Below are positions 45,640 to 57,900 of a stretch of 64,000 bases of DNA, piece after piece (positions within the stretch are counted from its first letter, which is position 1; the number at the start of each line of letters is the position of its first letter). Location of the stretch: NCBI RefSeq assembly GCF_011075055.1, contig NC_058143.1:6835057-6899056 (forward strand), in the 5' to 3' direction. Under the pieces are notes generated by a model that had not been told where the DNA came from, searched no databases, and saw only the letters and a list, made by a program, of their open reading frames with translations. The translations under genes were made by a program, and so were the position numbers. The DNA comes from Mangifera indica. Lineage: Eukaryota > Streptophyta > Magnoliopsida > Sapindales > Anacardiaceae.

Positions 45640-47070
45640 GTTTTGGCAATCGTAAAACCAATGTCATATTGTGCTCTTAAGAAACTCAACCAATATGGTG
45701 ATAGGCAAAGTGCGAGCAATCTATGTCAAAGTGTTGAAAGACTCAACAATATTGGTTGTTATAATGTTTTACTATCATCCTCCAAAGTGGGCATATTCCT
45801 ATTTTTCATACCCAAGATTGACCAAATAGGTTGTTGCAGCAACATTTACTAATTATTTATACTCATTGTAGATTCAAAGTCATTGATGTGATATGCCTTC
45901 GTAGCTCTCCAAACTAACCATTGAATATGCATAGTTTTTTTAACTATGTGCGCATGTTACCTTTTATGTGGTAGTTACAAAAACCATGGTGGCCCTGAGG
46001 CATTATGTTTGCCATTGATGCAATAATTGAATGATGTCGATAAAAAATAATGGCCAAGTTTAGAACATCATCGATGCATATACGTAGATACCTTAAGAAC
46101 GGGTTCCATTTACCCATTCCCTCTTTGTGCCCGATACCAAAAGCAAGTAGATAAATTTGATTATTGTCATATTTTGCAACAAAAATCAAAAGAGACCTTA
46201 GGTGCTTCCTCTTCAAATGTGAAACGTTAATGCAAATCACTAGACGATAAAATTGTTGGAACCCTTTTATTAAACAACCTAATGCCATGAAGAAAAATTG
46301 AAACTTATTTTCTATGTCGATATCAATATATGTAATGCATTTAAAGTGTATGTCTTCGCACGCTAGGCTTTTGTATATGAAATGTCAATCTTGTACCTAC
46401 TTGCCATGTTAGAAATAATTTCCTTTAGTCGATAGATGTGATCAACTATAAACATTGGTTTAAGGATGGTACCCAATGATCTGCACCAGCCTATCTATGA
46501 TGTGGCAATATTTGATCCCTTGGAAAAGTGTATGCATTATCCATATGTTGTAACACCCAATAATCTCCATCTTCCTCCCTTTTGGCTCATGCTCGCCATT
46601 GGCATTGAGGATGTACACATCTAATCTCATAAAGTTTTCTATTAGAGAAACCAAATTTCCATTGAATACCTATCTCTAAAGCATATTTTTCAAATAAAGC
46701 TGACAATTCAACCTTTGAATCATGAAAACTCACTACTTTTAGACTGTTGTCTTTTTTTGTTTCCTAATTACTAATATTTGTATTCTCAATATCCACGGTA
46801 GGCTCAAAAACTCACTAAAACAAATTAGGATTATGAATGTGACTTGTATATACTTCAATATCTATGAAACCATGACGTACCACACTAACTCAGCCCCATC
46901 ATTATAAGCAATGGTTTGATTTCTCACAACATCTTGCCTCGGTATGCAGTAAATGTCGTCAGCATCATCAAACCCTAAAAATTCATCATCATTGTCATTA
47001 TCATCATTACCCTCATGATTATAATCCTTATCCATATTGTTAGCATTATCATCATCACCATGATTCACAC
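45640..47070 (-). pseudogene. MULE transposase, decayed
   Basis: On the minus strand, an acidic Asp/Asn-rich stretch (47068-46900) precedes a linker and then the MULE DDE domain (46288-45944). The latter contains CINVSHLKRKHLRSLLIFVA (usual form D-G-T-H-L-K), YDNNQIYLLAFGIGHKEGM, and a RHHSIIASMANIMPQ segment with HHGFCNYHIKGNM. The first catalytic Asp reads N and the second (usually SDRH) reads YRH. A later TTN.ESFN-like segment with a frameshift lies at 45750-45650. The C-terminal zinc finger is absent or unrecognisable, so it is inactive. Confidence 0.8.
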
Positions 47071-48058
47071 TATACTCTTGGAAATTTTGTTGTTGTGCCC
47101 AATCGTATGTTAGTTGATCCTTATTTTCTTCCTCATGAACCTCTCCATTTTATTGATTGTCTTTCCTTTAATAGGACTCTTGATAACATAAAGCTTTATT
47201 GATCTTTATAAACTTTTTATTACCACCATCATATACTTAAGATCATCATCGTCTAGAATCTCAATTAGACCCACCGATGCATCACCTGGGATAAATATGT
47301 GGACATTTGACTAACTTCGATCGATCCTGAGACTATAATAAATTTTCATCACAAATCCTTCAAAATCAACACTTGTGTCAATATAGATCAGTCTTTCATT
47401 CCCACCGATATATTTCATTACATTGTCATCACCTGTAATCTATTATCTTTCAAAACAAATCTTAAATGCAACTCTTTTCCATTCATTTCCTTAAAACTTG
47501 CAATGTAAAACAAACCTCCGAATGGTAAATTGCAAATTTGTTTATGAAAGAATGGATAAGTGAGATCACCTACACTAGGCGATCTCGCTTATTCATTCTT
47601 CCTACAATTTCTAAATCATAGTTAAAAAAAAAACAAAAAACATTTAACAATATATAAATCCATTATTCAGTCAAGATCTAAGTCCCATTTGAACTATAAA
47701 ACAATACTCCAACTACTTTAACTTATGAATAACAACATTTAACAATATATTAACATAAATTTACCATAAATCATCTACTTTAATATACAATCTTTGATTT
47801 TCAATTTTTATATGAAATAATATGTAAGATAAGGGGTGTGGATTAACACTGATTTGGATTAAGATAAGTTTTTTACAATATCTCTAAAAAAAAATTTGCT
47901 TTTTTGTGTTCAAAAAGATGGCTTTTCTTTGTATTTATAAAGTCGAAGACAATGGTAGTTTAAGTATTCAACTAACTTTGTGGTATAAATATTTATTGTA
48001 TAAAGAGTGTAGTAGATTTGTATAGGCAGGCCCAAAATGTGGCAAAATTTTTAATCTC
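47071..48058 (-). other. MULE 5' part: decayed N-terminus and terminal repeat
   Basis: Contains the subterminal block at 47560-47600 and the right inverted repeat (about 47950-48058). No open coding region is recognisable. Confidence 0.55.
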
Positions 48059-48190
48059 ATAATTATTTATACTTATCTATTTTTATCAAATATCATAATA
48101 ATTTATATCTAATAATTTTCAATATAATCTATTTTTTTATGGTAATATTTCATATTTGATAATAAAACATTACTTAAACAAAATGCATCC

Positions 48191-49286
48191 TAAGATTAAC
48201 ATATAACTACCTTTCAATTGTAAAAGTGTCACTGTTGACTAAATAATTTTAGCGTATTGTAAAAAAAAAAATAAAAGTAAAAACTTAAATCCCTATAAAT
48301 TTTTATTTAGGCCTAGTATGGAAAGGATTTTTTTTTCCATAAAAAATTATTTATGTAAATAATAATATCATAATTATGACATACAATTTTGCAATAATTT
48401 CATCTTTAGATAACGATTAAATTAAAAAATTTAGTATAATATAAGTGGCATTATTATTAGGGGTGTGTCTAATTAAGTTCAAATTATGAAATCAGACTGA
48501 ATCGTTTAACATTACAGTTTTGTTTTGTTTAGTTTATAAAACAATTTGCTTTGTGTTGATAAATTTTAGAAAAACTGTTTATAGTTTATGTGGTCTTCAA
48601 ACTAAATCAAATATTATTTTTTAAAATTATATATAGGCCAAATAAATATTTTCCACTCAAGATTTGATAAAATGCAAATTTCACTCTTTAAGTTTGAAAA
48701 AACCATTTTCTCACCCATATGTTAAATTTATTAAAACAATTGTTAATTTTTCAATAAAATTATTAAAAAGACAAAAAAAATTTGTTCCCAAATTTTTATT
48801 AAATAATTTTTCTATCTCTAATTTATATTAATATAAATTAAAAATTAAAAATTAAAAAAATTACAAATACAAGTGTAGATAAAGGTATCAATGACATATA
48901 TATAATCATATATTTGAAGGTGTTTTGAAATTTTTTGAAAATTCTAAGGGTGTTAATGATTTTTTAAGGGATTTTTGAATATTCAAAAGAAGATTGAGAA
49001 GTTTATGAATTTTTTTAATTTTTTATATAGTATTAAATAGTTTCAAAGGTAACAGTTTTATCCTAAAAAATTAAACAAAATGCAACAAATTAGAGGTTTA
49101 CATCACTTTTTTTATTTATTTATTTTTTCTTTACATATTTATTGTATGTGTATTTCATATTCATTTTATATGTTTATTTTATGTCTTAAATAACTATAAT
49201 TTAATAATATGTATTAATTTAAATCAAACTAAATCATATATTTTCGGTTTAAGGGTATTGTCTAGTCTTACTTAGGTTTTAGAGAT
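48191..49286. other. Repeat-rich spacer
   Basis: A MITE-like start, aggggtgtgtctaattaag, lies near 48469. A degraded MULE terminus of the 5196/49384 family is at 48639-48730 (ggccaaataaatattttcca then ctcaagatttgat). No coding sequence. Confidence 0.5.
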
Positions 49287-49291
49287 AGGCC
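49287..49291. repeat. 5-bp target duplication aggcc, left copy
   Basis: Matches aggcc at 51864-51868 flanking the copia. Confidence 0.8.
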
Positions 49292-49383
49292 TGATAATTA
49301 TAAGAAAGACAACTATTTTAGGATATAAAGAATGTTGATCTGAATCTGCGTACCTCTTGTATACATTATACCCTTTAAATATA
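49292..49383 (-). repeat. Partial 3' LTR of the deleted copia
   Basis: Nearly identical to 51623-51714 (differences at a few sites). Breaks off after ccctttaaatata where a MULE end begins. Confidence 0.88.
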
Positions 49384-49500
49384 GGCCAAACGACTATTTC
49401 CCACCCAAGGTTTGATGTTTTCTCAAATGTCCCCCCTTTAACTATGGAAACACCAAATACCCACCCATAGCCGATTAGATTTAACAAAACTCTAATGCCT
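49384..49500. repeat. MULE terminus inside the copia LTR
   Basis: ggccaaacgactatttccca and following bases match, in inverted orientation, the right end of the 1-5196 MULE. No matching second end was found, so this is the remainder after a deletion. Confidence 0.8.
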
Positions 49501-49509
49501 GAAAATTTT

Positions 49510-50520
49510 ATCTCTTTTTGCAAGAGAATTGATGCAAAATTCTTTTTTCTTGAAAAAAATTAGTAAGTTGAGAAGAACAAAATTCTTTGCCAAAATCGGA
49601 GTGAAAAATCTTAATGGTTGCCAAATTGTGTCTCAACCATATTGATAAAGGCTTTTGCAATATTGGTAAAATCAGATTTAGTGTGCAAAAAGAATACCCA
49701 AGTCAACCGTGTGTAATGATCTATGAAAAATACAAAAAATCTATATCCTAACCTAGACAAAGATGGTGACGGACCCCATAAATCAGTATGTATTAAATCG
49801 AAGGAAGCTTCAACATTAGAAGAATTAGGAGAAAAGGGTAACTTTGCAGCCTTGCCAAGAGAACAACTTTCACAATCTTATTTTAAAAAATCAAAGTTAA
49901 CATTTAACTGAACAGGAAGAACTTTGGACTGAAACATGTTTTTGAGTTTACTTGCATGAGGGTGTCCAAAGCGTCAATGCCAAAGGCACCACTTTTTATT
50001 AGCAATCAAAACATTATTTAGAGAAGAAACAAAACAGCAAAATGGAAGAGAAGACTGATTATCCTTATGATTATGAGAGGTTGGATCATTCAGGTTCAAG
50101 TGAAACAATCGTCCTTGCTTATGCCCCTTCCCGATCACCTTCCCAGTTTGAAGGTCCTGTATAGAACAACCAGAAGATGAAAAATTAACTGAACAATTTT
50201 GATCAACCAATTGACCAATAAAAATTAAATTCGCAGCTAAATTTGGGACATAAAGAGTGAGAAAGAGGAAGAGATTTGTTTAAAGAAAGTGTTCCAACCC
50301 CTTTGATAGGTAGTTTTTCTCCATTAGCAGTAATAACAAAATTATTTGGTGGATATGGTTGAAGTTTTGAAAAATGATGTGTATGGTTAGACATGTGATT
50401 AAAGGCTGCAGAGTCAAGAACCAAGGAACTAATTGGTTTGTTTTACCTGATAAACCAGTAGTAGAGAAAACAGATGAAATAGCTTCTGGTAGGACAGTTT
50501 GTATGGTAGTTTGAATCATC
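49510..50520 (-). pseudogene. Copia protease, GAG-pre-integrase and partial integrase
   Basis: Protease-like LDSAAFNHMSNHTHHF (the usual LDSGAS reads LDSAAF) lies at about 50420-50370. The GAG-pre-integrase segment (50210-49990) includes QDLQTGKVIGKGHKQGRLF. The cysteine-containing 'DCESCSLGKAAKLPF' segment is at about 49890. Integrase core residues DLWGPSP...FIDHYTR-like are at 49800-49720. It stops after an FCSSQLTNFFQEK-like segment (49560) at the deletion point. Confidence 0.82.
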
Positions 50521-51447
50521 TGTTGTATAGTCTCTTACGTAAGAATGAAGGTCGTACTGTTTGAGCCACCAGTATTTTGTTCTTGACTGAAACCAGAAGC
50601 AAGAAATGTAGATTGGTTTTGTTTATTTCTTTGCAATAGTCGATATTCAATGATCACATGCCCTTTCTTTTTACAATAATTGCATTCATTCCTCTTCTTG
50701 CAATAGGACTGTATATGTCCAATACCAGTGCAAAATTGACATTAGGTTTTACTATAATCTCTATTGGATTGTTTCATGTGGGGCCTGCCATGAGAAGCTC
50801 AAAAAATAACATCAACAGAATTAGTTTTAACATCCAAATCAGCTTGAGTCCATAGTCGAGTTTCCTCTCGAAAAAGTTCTCCCAAAAACGAATCAATATC
50901 AGTTAATCATCGATTAATTATATTAGCTCTAGCATTTTCAAATTCAGGTCTAAGTTTCATAAGAAATTGAAGCACTCTACTCCTATCTGTTTCTTTCTTT
51001 AGCTCTTGAAAAACAGAATCCTCAACAAGACTTAAGGATATCATATCTAACTCAGTCCATAATCCCAACAATTCAAAGTAAAATGTTTTTATGTCCCTAT
51101 CATCTTGATTGAGTTTAGCTATCATATATTCAATTTCAAACTGTGTAGCCTGGTTTGTTTGAGAATACACTTTCTTAAGGTGAGCCCAAATCTTACTAGC
51201 AGTACTAAAAGATCTTAAACCCAAAAGCAATTTCTTTCTCAACAGAATTCAAAATCCAAGTAATGATTTTAGCATTATTTGCTTTCCATTTAGCCTTTTC
51301 TTTATCATCAGTTAGTTCACGCAATGACCCATCTAGAATTCTAGATAATTTTTGTCCTTCTATAAAGATTCGAAAATGAAATTCCCAAAGAGGATAATTT
51401 TTCCCATTAAACTTAACTGATATGGAGTCAAATTTTTCACAATCCAT
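50521..51447 (-). pseudogene. Copia gag with two zinc knuckles
   Basis: Begins MDCEKFDSISVKFNGKNYPL at 51447 and continues, after one frameshift near 51220, as IWAHLKKVYSQTNQATQFEI... LMKLRPEFENARA. A double zinc knuckle at about 50740-50660 reads CQFCTGIGHIQSYC and CNYCKKKGHVIIEY, the last ligand being Tyr instead of Cys. A nearly complete copia gag. A stop near 50810 also interrupts it. Confidence 0.85.
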
Positions 51448-51622
51448 GGAGTTACAAGAGATATAGATTGCATCTGGAAATTGTTGAATGTCGAAGACAA
51501 GGTTTGTTTATACCGAACAATAGGGTAGTACAGGCAAGGAATTGCTTGTGATAGTTGAAGCACCAAAACAAAATAATTTTCAAAGCAGAAGAGAAATTTG
51601 AATTATCACGGCTCTGATATCA

Positions 51623-51863
51623 TGATAATTATAAGAAAGACAACTATTTTGGGATATAAAGAATGTTGATCTGAATCTGTGTACCTCTTGTATACATTGT
51701 ACCCTTTAAATATATACAACAAGAAACTATACATAGAAAGTAAAACAGAAAAATTAGGAAAGTTACATGATTGTGGGGATTATTGATATGTTATAATTTG
51801 TGCAAAAATCAAGGTTGTATTATAGCCTAAATAAGTTGTAATACAATTGTAGTACAACTTACA
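51623..51863 (-). repeat. Complete 5' LTR of the deleted copia
   Basis: 241 bases from tgataattat to acttaca, TG...CA type, next to the primer site complement on its left and aggcc on its right. Confidence 0.85.
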
Positions 51864-51868
51864 AGGCC

Positions 51869-52540
51869 AACCTAAGCCTTAATATTAAGGGCCCTCAGGT
51901 AAAGCAATCCTAGGGTTCGATCATTTGATTCGTTACGAGGCTATTCTCCCAAACAAACACTAAAGAGGTTTAATGAAAATTTTTGTACCATTTTTAGGGG
52001 GTAAATAAAAGAAACATATTCTAAAAGGACTAAAGTAATTACAAAAGATCAATAAAAAAAGGAAACGAGCCTTAAGGCCTGACATAGAACTAATCCAACA
52101 GGGCTTATAGGCTAATCCCTATCTTGATTTGGCCTGTATATGCAAATTAAGGTTTTAAAAATGGGATTAAATTATAAACCGTTTTAATATTTTGTTTTGA
52201 TTGAATTGGTTAGACTATTTGGACCAGTCGATCTAACTAGATTTTCAATTTCATGTAAAAAAATAATGTTTTTTAAATCATAAAACAAATCAATTATGGT
52301 TAACACTAAATTAAAGGGAAAAAAACCTGACCTTGATGTGTGAGCAGATTTCTCAACAATGAAGACTTGCTACAAGCATCAATTATTACGACTATAAGAC
52401 CCCAAATTAGGGTTTTATTATTTTTTTATTATTGACTCAAATTTTTTTCATAGAAGAAAGCGAAAGAACATTTCCTGTTTGTTTTATAATTTGTATTTAT
52501 TAATTAAAATTTCATTATAGTGGGGTTTGAGTAAAAAAGG
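51869..52540. other. No gene recognised
   Basis: AT-rich sequence. Contains ggttagactatttggaccag (52208), a 'gaccagtcgat' type phrase seen in some plant MITEs. Confidence 0.45.
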
Positions 52541-52659
52541 GGAACAAATGGGATAGTGCCACGTGCGTTTTGCACATCTGGCTTTACTACAAGGCTTTCG
52601 ACTGTATTGGCAAAGTATGCAAGTAACTCCAGTCATCCTATGAAAGACTTCTCACTGAA

Positions 52660-52850
52660 CAGTGTCATTGAAATTCTGAACAATGTGTTTGAAGTTCTGA
52701 ACAGCGTCGTCTGAAGCAATAATCGCCTTTCTGTAGAGCATCATCAGGAACCATCATCAAACGTCATCGGAAGCATCGTCAGACGTCTTCGGCAACCGTC
52801 GTCACATGTTGTCAGCAATAGGGCACAGCAGCAACGACGGCACGCGTTGA
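52660..52850. repeat. GC-richer degenerate catc/gtcg repeat
   Basis: Imperfect repeats of gtcatcggaagcatcgtc-like units (agcatcatcagg, accatcatcaaacg, gtcatcggaag, catcgtcagacg, tcttcggcaacc, gtcgtcac). No protein-coding frame is apparent. Probably part of an old transposon. Confidence 0.55.
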
Positions 52851-52879
52851 AATAGCTGGAAAAGTGACGTTTCCTTTAT

Positions 52880-52990
52880 ATATATATATATTTTAATGAA
52901 AACTGGTCTGTTGTGAACCGGATTGAACCGCGAACCAACGTTGAACCACCAGTTCGCCCGTGGTTCAATCCGAAAATATGCAAGAAACGA
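52880..52990. repeat. ggttcaaccgg-type MITE end candidate
   Basis: Phrases gaaccggattgaaccgcgaa, ttgaaccaccagttcg and gtggttcaatcc are typical of a widespread plant non-autonomous element family. The partner end may be near 52150. Not proved. Confidence 0.35.
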
Positions 52991-53750
52991 TTTTGCTTAT
53001 AGCGGGCCCAAGGTTTTGGGCTTGTGGAGCAACGACCTTAGGCCGAGTCTACTTCGAGTGCGGTATTCCCAGCAATCTATATTGCCAACAAGAAATTGAA
53101 AATGTGCATAAATTGAAGCGTACGAAGCATGAACGTTTTCCACGTGGGGTTAATTTTTTTCCTGAAGTGGTTAAGATTTTTGTGCTTTTAAATGTGAATG
53201 CTAATTAATAATAATTTATAAGAAACCTAATATGTAAATGGAGGCTTCAGGCGGCTAGGAATGTTGGTGAGCTCGTTATTTTATTCATTACCATCGAAAC
53301 CTAACTTTATTAAGGTATTAACCTAATACAAATTTAATTAATTTATTATTTTGGTATTCCATTTGTATTTATTAAAATAATATGAAGATCAATCCTTTCT
53401 TTTAATAATTAAGTCATATAAATAAAGATAAATTAACTAAACTACATACGCAACTTATCCTATTTGTTTTTCCAAGATTGAAATTTGGCCTCAATTTTGA
53501 ATAGAATTAATTATAATTTATTTTTTGTTCTTGTTGAACAACTTGTAGTAATCCATACTTATAGTAATCCATACTTGTACAAATGTCTTTGGATCTAATT
53601 GATTTTGCTATCCAATTCATCAGTCGCCACCCCAAGGACTAACATAGCTCCAATTCAATTAGTTTTAGTTAGGAATAGTCTAACCACTAATCAAAATTTG
53701 ATGAATAAATAAATCTTTACTTTTTGACACTTGAAAATATTAATAAAATT
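52991..53750. other. No gene recognised
   Basis: The frame 52960-53208 has no recognisable domain. The remainder is AT-rich. Confidence 0.45.
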
Positions 53751-53789
53751 ATTAAAAATAATAGTATATATATTTATAATAAATATAAA

Positions 53790-53910
53790 TTTGGGTAACA
53801 ATGATTGTGATTGAGTCACTTTGAATTACAGATAAAATAATATTTAATCATATAATGATATATCATCATCTGTATCAAATTTAACACATATTATAAGTAC
53901 ACAAAATATT
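53790..53910. mobile_element. MITE of the 9105/41355/63220 family
   Basis: Core ttgaattacagataaaataa, atatttaatcatataatgat and atatcatcatctgta match the 41355 copy. The ends are eroded. Confidence 0.55.
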
Positions 53911-56900
53911 ATTCAATCCTTATATACCTTTATTATGAAACAATCAATATTTTTACTATGAAATGATCAATGGTTCACCCAAGAGGGGTGAATATAGGTG
54001 ATTAAAAAAAAATTCAAATTTTACACAAGATTGCCCTTTTTTTTCTTCTTTAATGGGTAGACTCAAATTTCATACTAGTTATAAAAATTTCAACGAATAT
54101 GAAAACAAAGCAACTTGAACAATTAGTCACATATAATGGAAAGAGCAAGAGAAACATGCAATATATATTGGGTCTATAAACTTGTCTGTATAGACTTGTT
54201 CAACCTTTTCATTGATGATTTCTACCATTACACTTAGTTTTCACATGTGACTAAGATTTTCTTTTTATAGTTAGCTTCCAAGATTATAATGAGTTTTATG
54301 ATTCCCAATCCTTTAACCAAACTGATTTTAGATTGTTGATTAAACCTCTTTCAAAAAAAGGGAAATCACTTTAACTTTCTATTAACCAAATATCTTAAGA
54401 GCGATACAAGATTCTAAATAATACAAAGAGATGATTTTACGGAACATTATACTTTGTGACGATAGTGGATATGCAAATTTTAACTCTCTCGACCAAACCT
54501 ACAATGCATACCTACAAAAGCTATGAAATATGCCCAAAAATCACATTTCAGCCAATAACATTCAGTCGATCATATAACCTATCTAGTTGACTACATAATA
54601 TGTGATACTAGTTGTTCCACAATCCAATTATTTGGGTTAAAATGCAATTTTTCAAACTTTTGGCAAAACTATGTAACTCCTATAGGTTGAAAAATGATAT
54701 TTAGGCCCAAACTTAAAAAATGGATTCACATACAACCAAGTAGATAGGTTACATTTTCAACATTAAAGCTTTAGGAAGAAAAACCTAAAACAAGTTTTTG
54801 AAAGCCTTGATAAATATACAATTACCTCTAAGCAAGACTCATATTTTACAAGAAAAGTATATACAAGACAATTTATGGAGACTAAGTTTTATTGAATACT
54901 TGAAGATTTTTTTACCAAAACTTATGTTTCCTTTTTGGATAATCATTTTTGTTGCTTTTGGAAAATTTCCTCGTGCAATTAAACTCCTTAGTTGAGTTTC
55001 CAAGACCCAAAAGGCGACTATCTAAACAAATTGTATGTGTCAATTAAACATGTCATCTATTACAGATTATTTGAAAACATTGAAAGAAGCTCCTTCATCC
55101 GTAATTGATGGGAAAAATGAATTTAGCATTTTCACAATGCAATTAATCACATACCATCCTTATCTTTGATAAATACTAGATAATGATCATGACATCATTA
55201 TCTCTCATTTCACCAAGATAATATGATCGTCAACTTCCTTTTGGATAACTAGATTTGGTGAATTACAATTTAGAACATACCTCTTATGCAATTACCTCAA
55301 TTAATCCAATCTTCTTGTCTTATACATAAGGAATTGTACAAAGGTAAATGAGCTTTTTAGGACATTTTCAAGAGGTCTTTGGTATCATTTATAGTTATTT
55401 GTAGAACTCTGGCTAGAATACTCAATAACAAATTGTGGATGCAAACTCCCAAGCAGTGGGTCAAACCATTTTAAAAACATTTGAGTTTTTTGTGTTGTTT
55501 ACGTATAATCACATCTGTAGTTTCAATCATTTTTAATCCTTACATAAGATCACACCCCTTATTTTGTGTATTTCTCATTTGTGTTGATTTTTACATCAAC
55601 AATTTGATGCTAGACAAAGAGCCTTTGAAAGGCTCTCTCATGCTTTTTAGCTTATACAATTCTTTCATCAATGTCAATCTCTAATGAAGTGTTCATTTCA
55701 TGACTCCCTATGGAATATGACCTAAGAAAGCTCTTATTTGGTTTTCATTAACCTCAATCGAAACATCCTTCTCAGGACTTCTCATAAAAGAAGATTAAAA
55801 AAAAAATAAACCTTAAGAAATCAAGTTTTGTGGATATTAGTCATAGTGTTCATCCCAAAGAACAATACAAACCACACGTTGAAAACCAATTTACCCTAAC
55901 CATCGGAGTACAACCAATATTACCTAATGTGACAAAAAAAATTAAATGTTGTAATTGGAGGCTTAAACAATGTCATTAACGTTCTAATCCAACAACTGGA
56001 TAACAGTGGCACCAAAAACAATATTAAGGACTCTAGTCCCTATTATGGTAGGTGTCATAAAGTTAATTGTCACAACTTTGTAATTGATTGTAATCATTAT
56101 TTTGAATTGAGAAAAAATGCATTTCTTTATCATAAATCTCATATACAAAGTAAATAAATATCCATAGAATGGTAGATTCGTGACAAAGGGATCAGTGCGT
56201 GTCATCTAATCGTGAAATGATAGGGGACCAAGACATTCTAATTGTGAAAGGAAAATAGGCCTAAAATATGAAAGAAAAAAAGGTCAAAATAAGATCTAAG
56301 GTAAAAGGGAGGTTTGGTGGAAAAGACAAATGAGGACATTGAAGAAATGAGACAAAGGCAAGAGGGAGGATTGGTGGATGACATGGTAGCTAAGGATGAT
56401 GTGGCAATATGTTTGGTGTGACATGACAGAGTGATGTAAGGTGTGTATGTGGCTTGACATGTTTATCTTACAAATTATGTAGAGTTAAGTTTCTTAGTTG
56501 TGAAGAATTTAATTTAATTTAATTTAACTTTTTTAATGTTATTGAGCTTTTAATTTATATTTAGTTTCCTAGTATGATAAGTATTTAATAGTTAATTAAA
56601 GTTGTCAAAGGTCCTATTTTGAATTTAAGAATATTTTATGTTTAGGAAGTTAAGTTTAATAAAAGTAGTTTATGTTTAGGAAGTTATTAAATAAAATAAA
56701 GAGCTTTTACGACTTTATTATTTAGGAAAACTCAGTTTTAGTAAAGTATATCAATATTATTCACTAGGAGTTATAGTTTCCTAGAATTTTAAATTAACTA
56801 ATATTTTTTAATTCAAATTAAACTAATATCAATAAGTTTTACTAGTTTAATAAGTTTTTTTTGGTTAATCTAGGGAACCCTTTTTGTATACCTTGGGGCT

Positions 56901-57900
56901 TGCAGCTATCTAGACTCGCTAATACAAATTAGGCAAATCAAGAGTAAACTTTATTGTGATATATCATCTTGAGGTCACTCTAACTCTGGACGTTTGCAAG
57001 TCTATATTAGTTTAATAAGTTTTCTTAGCCTAGTTTAGATTATAAGCCTATATTAAGGCATGACTTTTGTAATTCAATTCAATTTAATCAATTTATCATA
57101 TTATCAATAAAATTGAGTTGAGTTTTCTTTAAGAAAAAGTGCATTCTTAAGTATTGTTCTTGTTTATCCTTTCATCTGTTGAACGATATCAACTCTTAAT
57201 TGACTTTGTGAATGATATCATAACCCCAACTACGCTTATTTTGCATCATGAGAACCTAACGTTCATATAATGTGGTTATTTTAAAAATGTTTGTAGTCCT
57301 AATATGTAACATTACCTGTCTTACATCATGAGTGTTAGGTTTTTGGGTCGTTAAATGTCGAAAAGATAGTAGAATATATATAACAAAATTTCAAAGAAAT
57401 CGAAAGGCCCACAAAGATCATGTTTTAGCAAATAATTACATGAACAACAAACATAAGGTGTTTAAGATTATCACACCTGCATTGGTCGGCTCCTCCAAAC
57501 CTTTACGTGGCCATGAGATCATTATCCAAACCACAATGAAGTAACTTTTTGGTATCCACACAAAACATGTTGGAGAGGTTAGAACTATTCACTAGAGGTT
57601 GCTAAGGCTCTGTGAATAAATTATGTGTGTATTAGGAGTCATACATCATGGCTAGTGTTTGCAAAAGATACTTCTGAATCCTAAAATTACATTCATATAA
57701 ATAGGGAACATCGTGAATGATCGTGCATTAATCACATGCACGGTCATTCCTCTTTACTTAACATGAATGCTCATTCATGGTCAAGTAAAAGTCAAACTAA
57801 CCTGATTCAATTCTATAGGATAGTCTAGTTCGCTCTAGAATTCAAATCAGCCTAGATACACCAGGATTATCACCAAATGATCGAATGCCACAGAGTCCAA
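53911..57900. other. No gene recognised; decayed repeats
   Basis: AT-rich sequence without a reading frame resembling any known protein. 56340-57250 has LTR-like composition (gttgagttttctttaagaaa, a gaacgatatcaactc phrase) but no boundaries were found. Confidence 0.45.

Larger units (their letters stand above)
44305..48058 (-). mobile_element. MULE inserted in a Tourist-like MITE
   Basis: The ends are inverted repeats of about 100 bases: left gagatattaaaatatttgcc then acattttgggtct; right (reverse complement) gagattaaaaattttgccac then attttgggcct. The perfect 9-bp duplication ataattatt flanks it. The interior holds a decayed minus-strand MULE transposase. Subterminal blocks rich in ggtaggtga and gcgatctcgctt occur near 45000-45100 and 47560-47600. 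Confidence 0.88.
43934..48190. mobile_element. Tourist-like MITE split by a MULE
   Basis: Starts ggggtcgtttagtttgtgg and ends (reverse complement) ggatgcattttgtttaag, with taa at 43931-43933 and 48191-48193. Removing the MULE (44305-48058) and one 9-bp duplication leaves about 494 bases, homologous end to end to the MITE at 30173-30635. Confidence 0.8.
49292..51863 (-). mobile_element. Ty1-copia, internally deleted, with 5-bp duplication
   Basis: The right LTR 51623-51863 is complete (tgataattataag...acttaca). The left LTR is represented only by 49292-49383. Flanks are aggcc/aggcc. The primer binding site complement gctctgatatca (51611-51622) abuts the LTR. Gag, protease and the start of integrase are present on the minus strand. 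Everything from mid-integrase to the 3' LTR is gone, replaced by a MULE terminus (49384-49500). Confidence 0.88.

Noticed and set aside
46862..47068. Free-standing acidic Asp/Asn-rich protein
   Set aside because: Located on the minus strand just upstream of the MULE DDE domain, where an acidic linker is expected. Treated as part of that pseudogene.
51623..51767. Shorter LTR of 145 bases ending at ttaca
   Set aside because: The flanking bases do not match. Extending to 51863 gives the exact aggcc duplication seen at 49287-49291.
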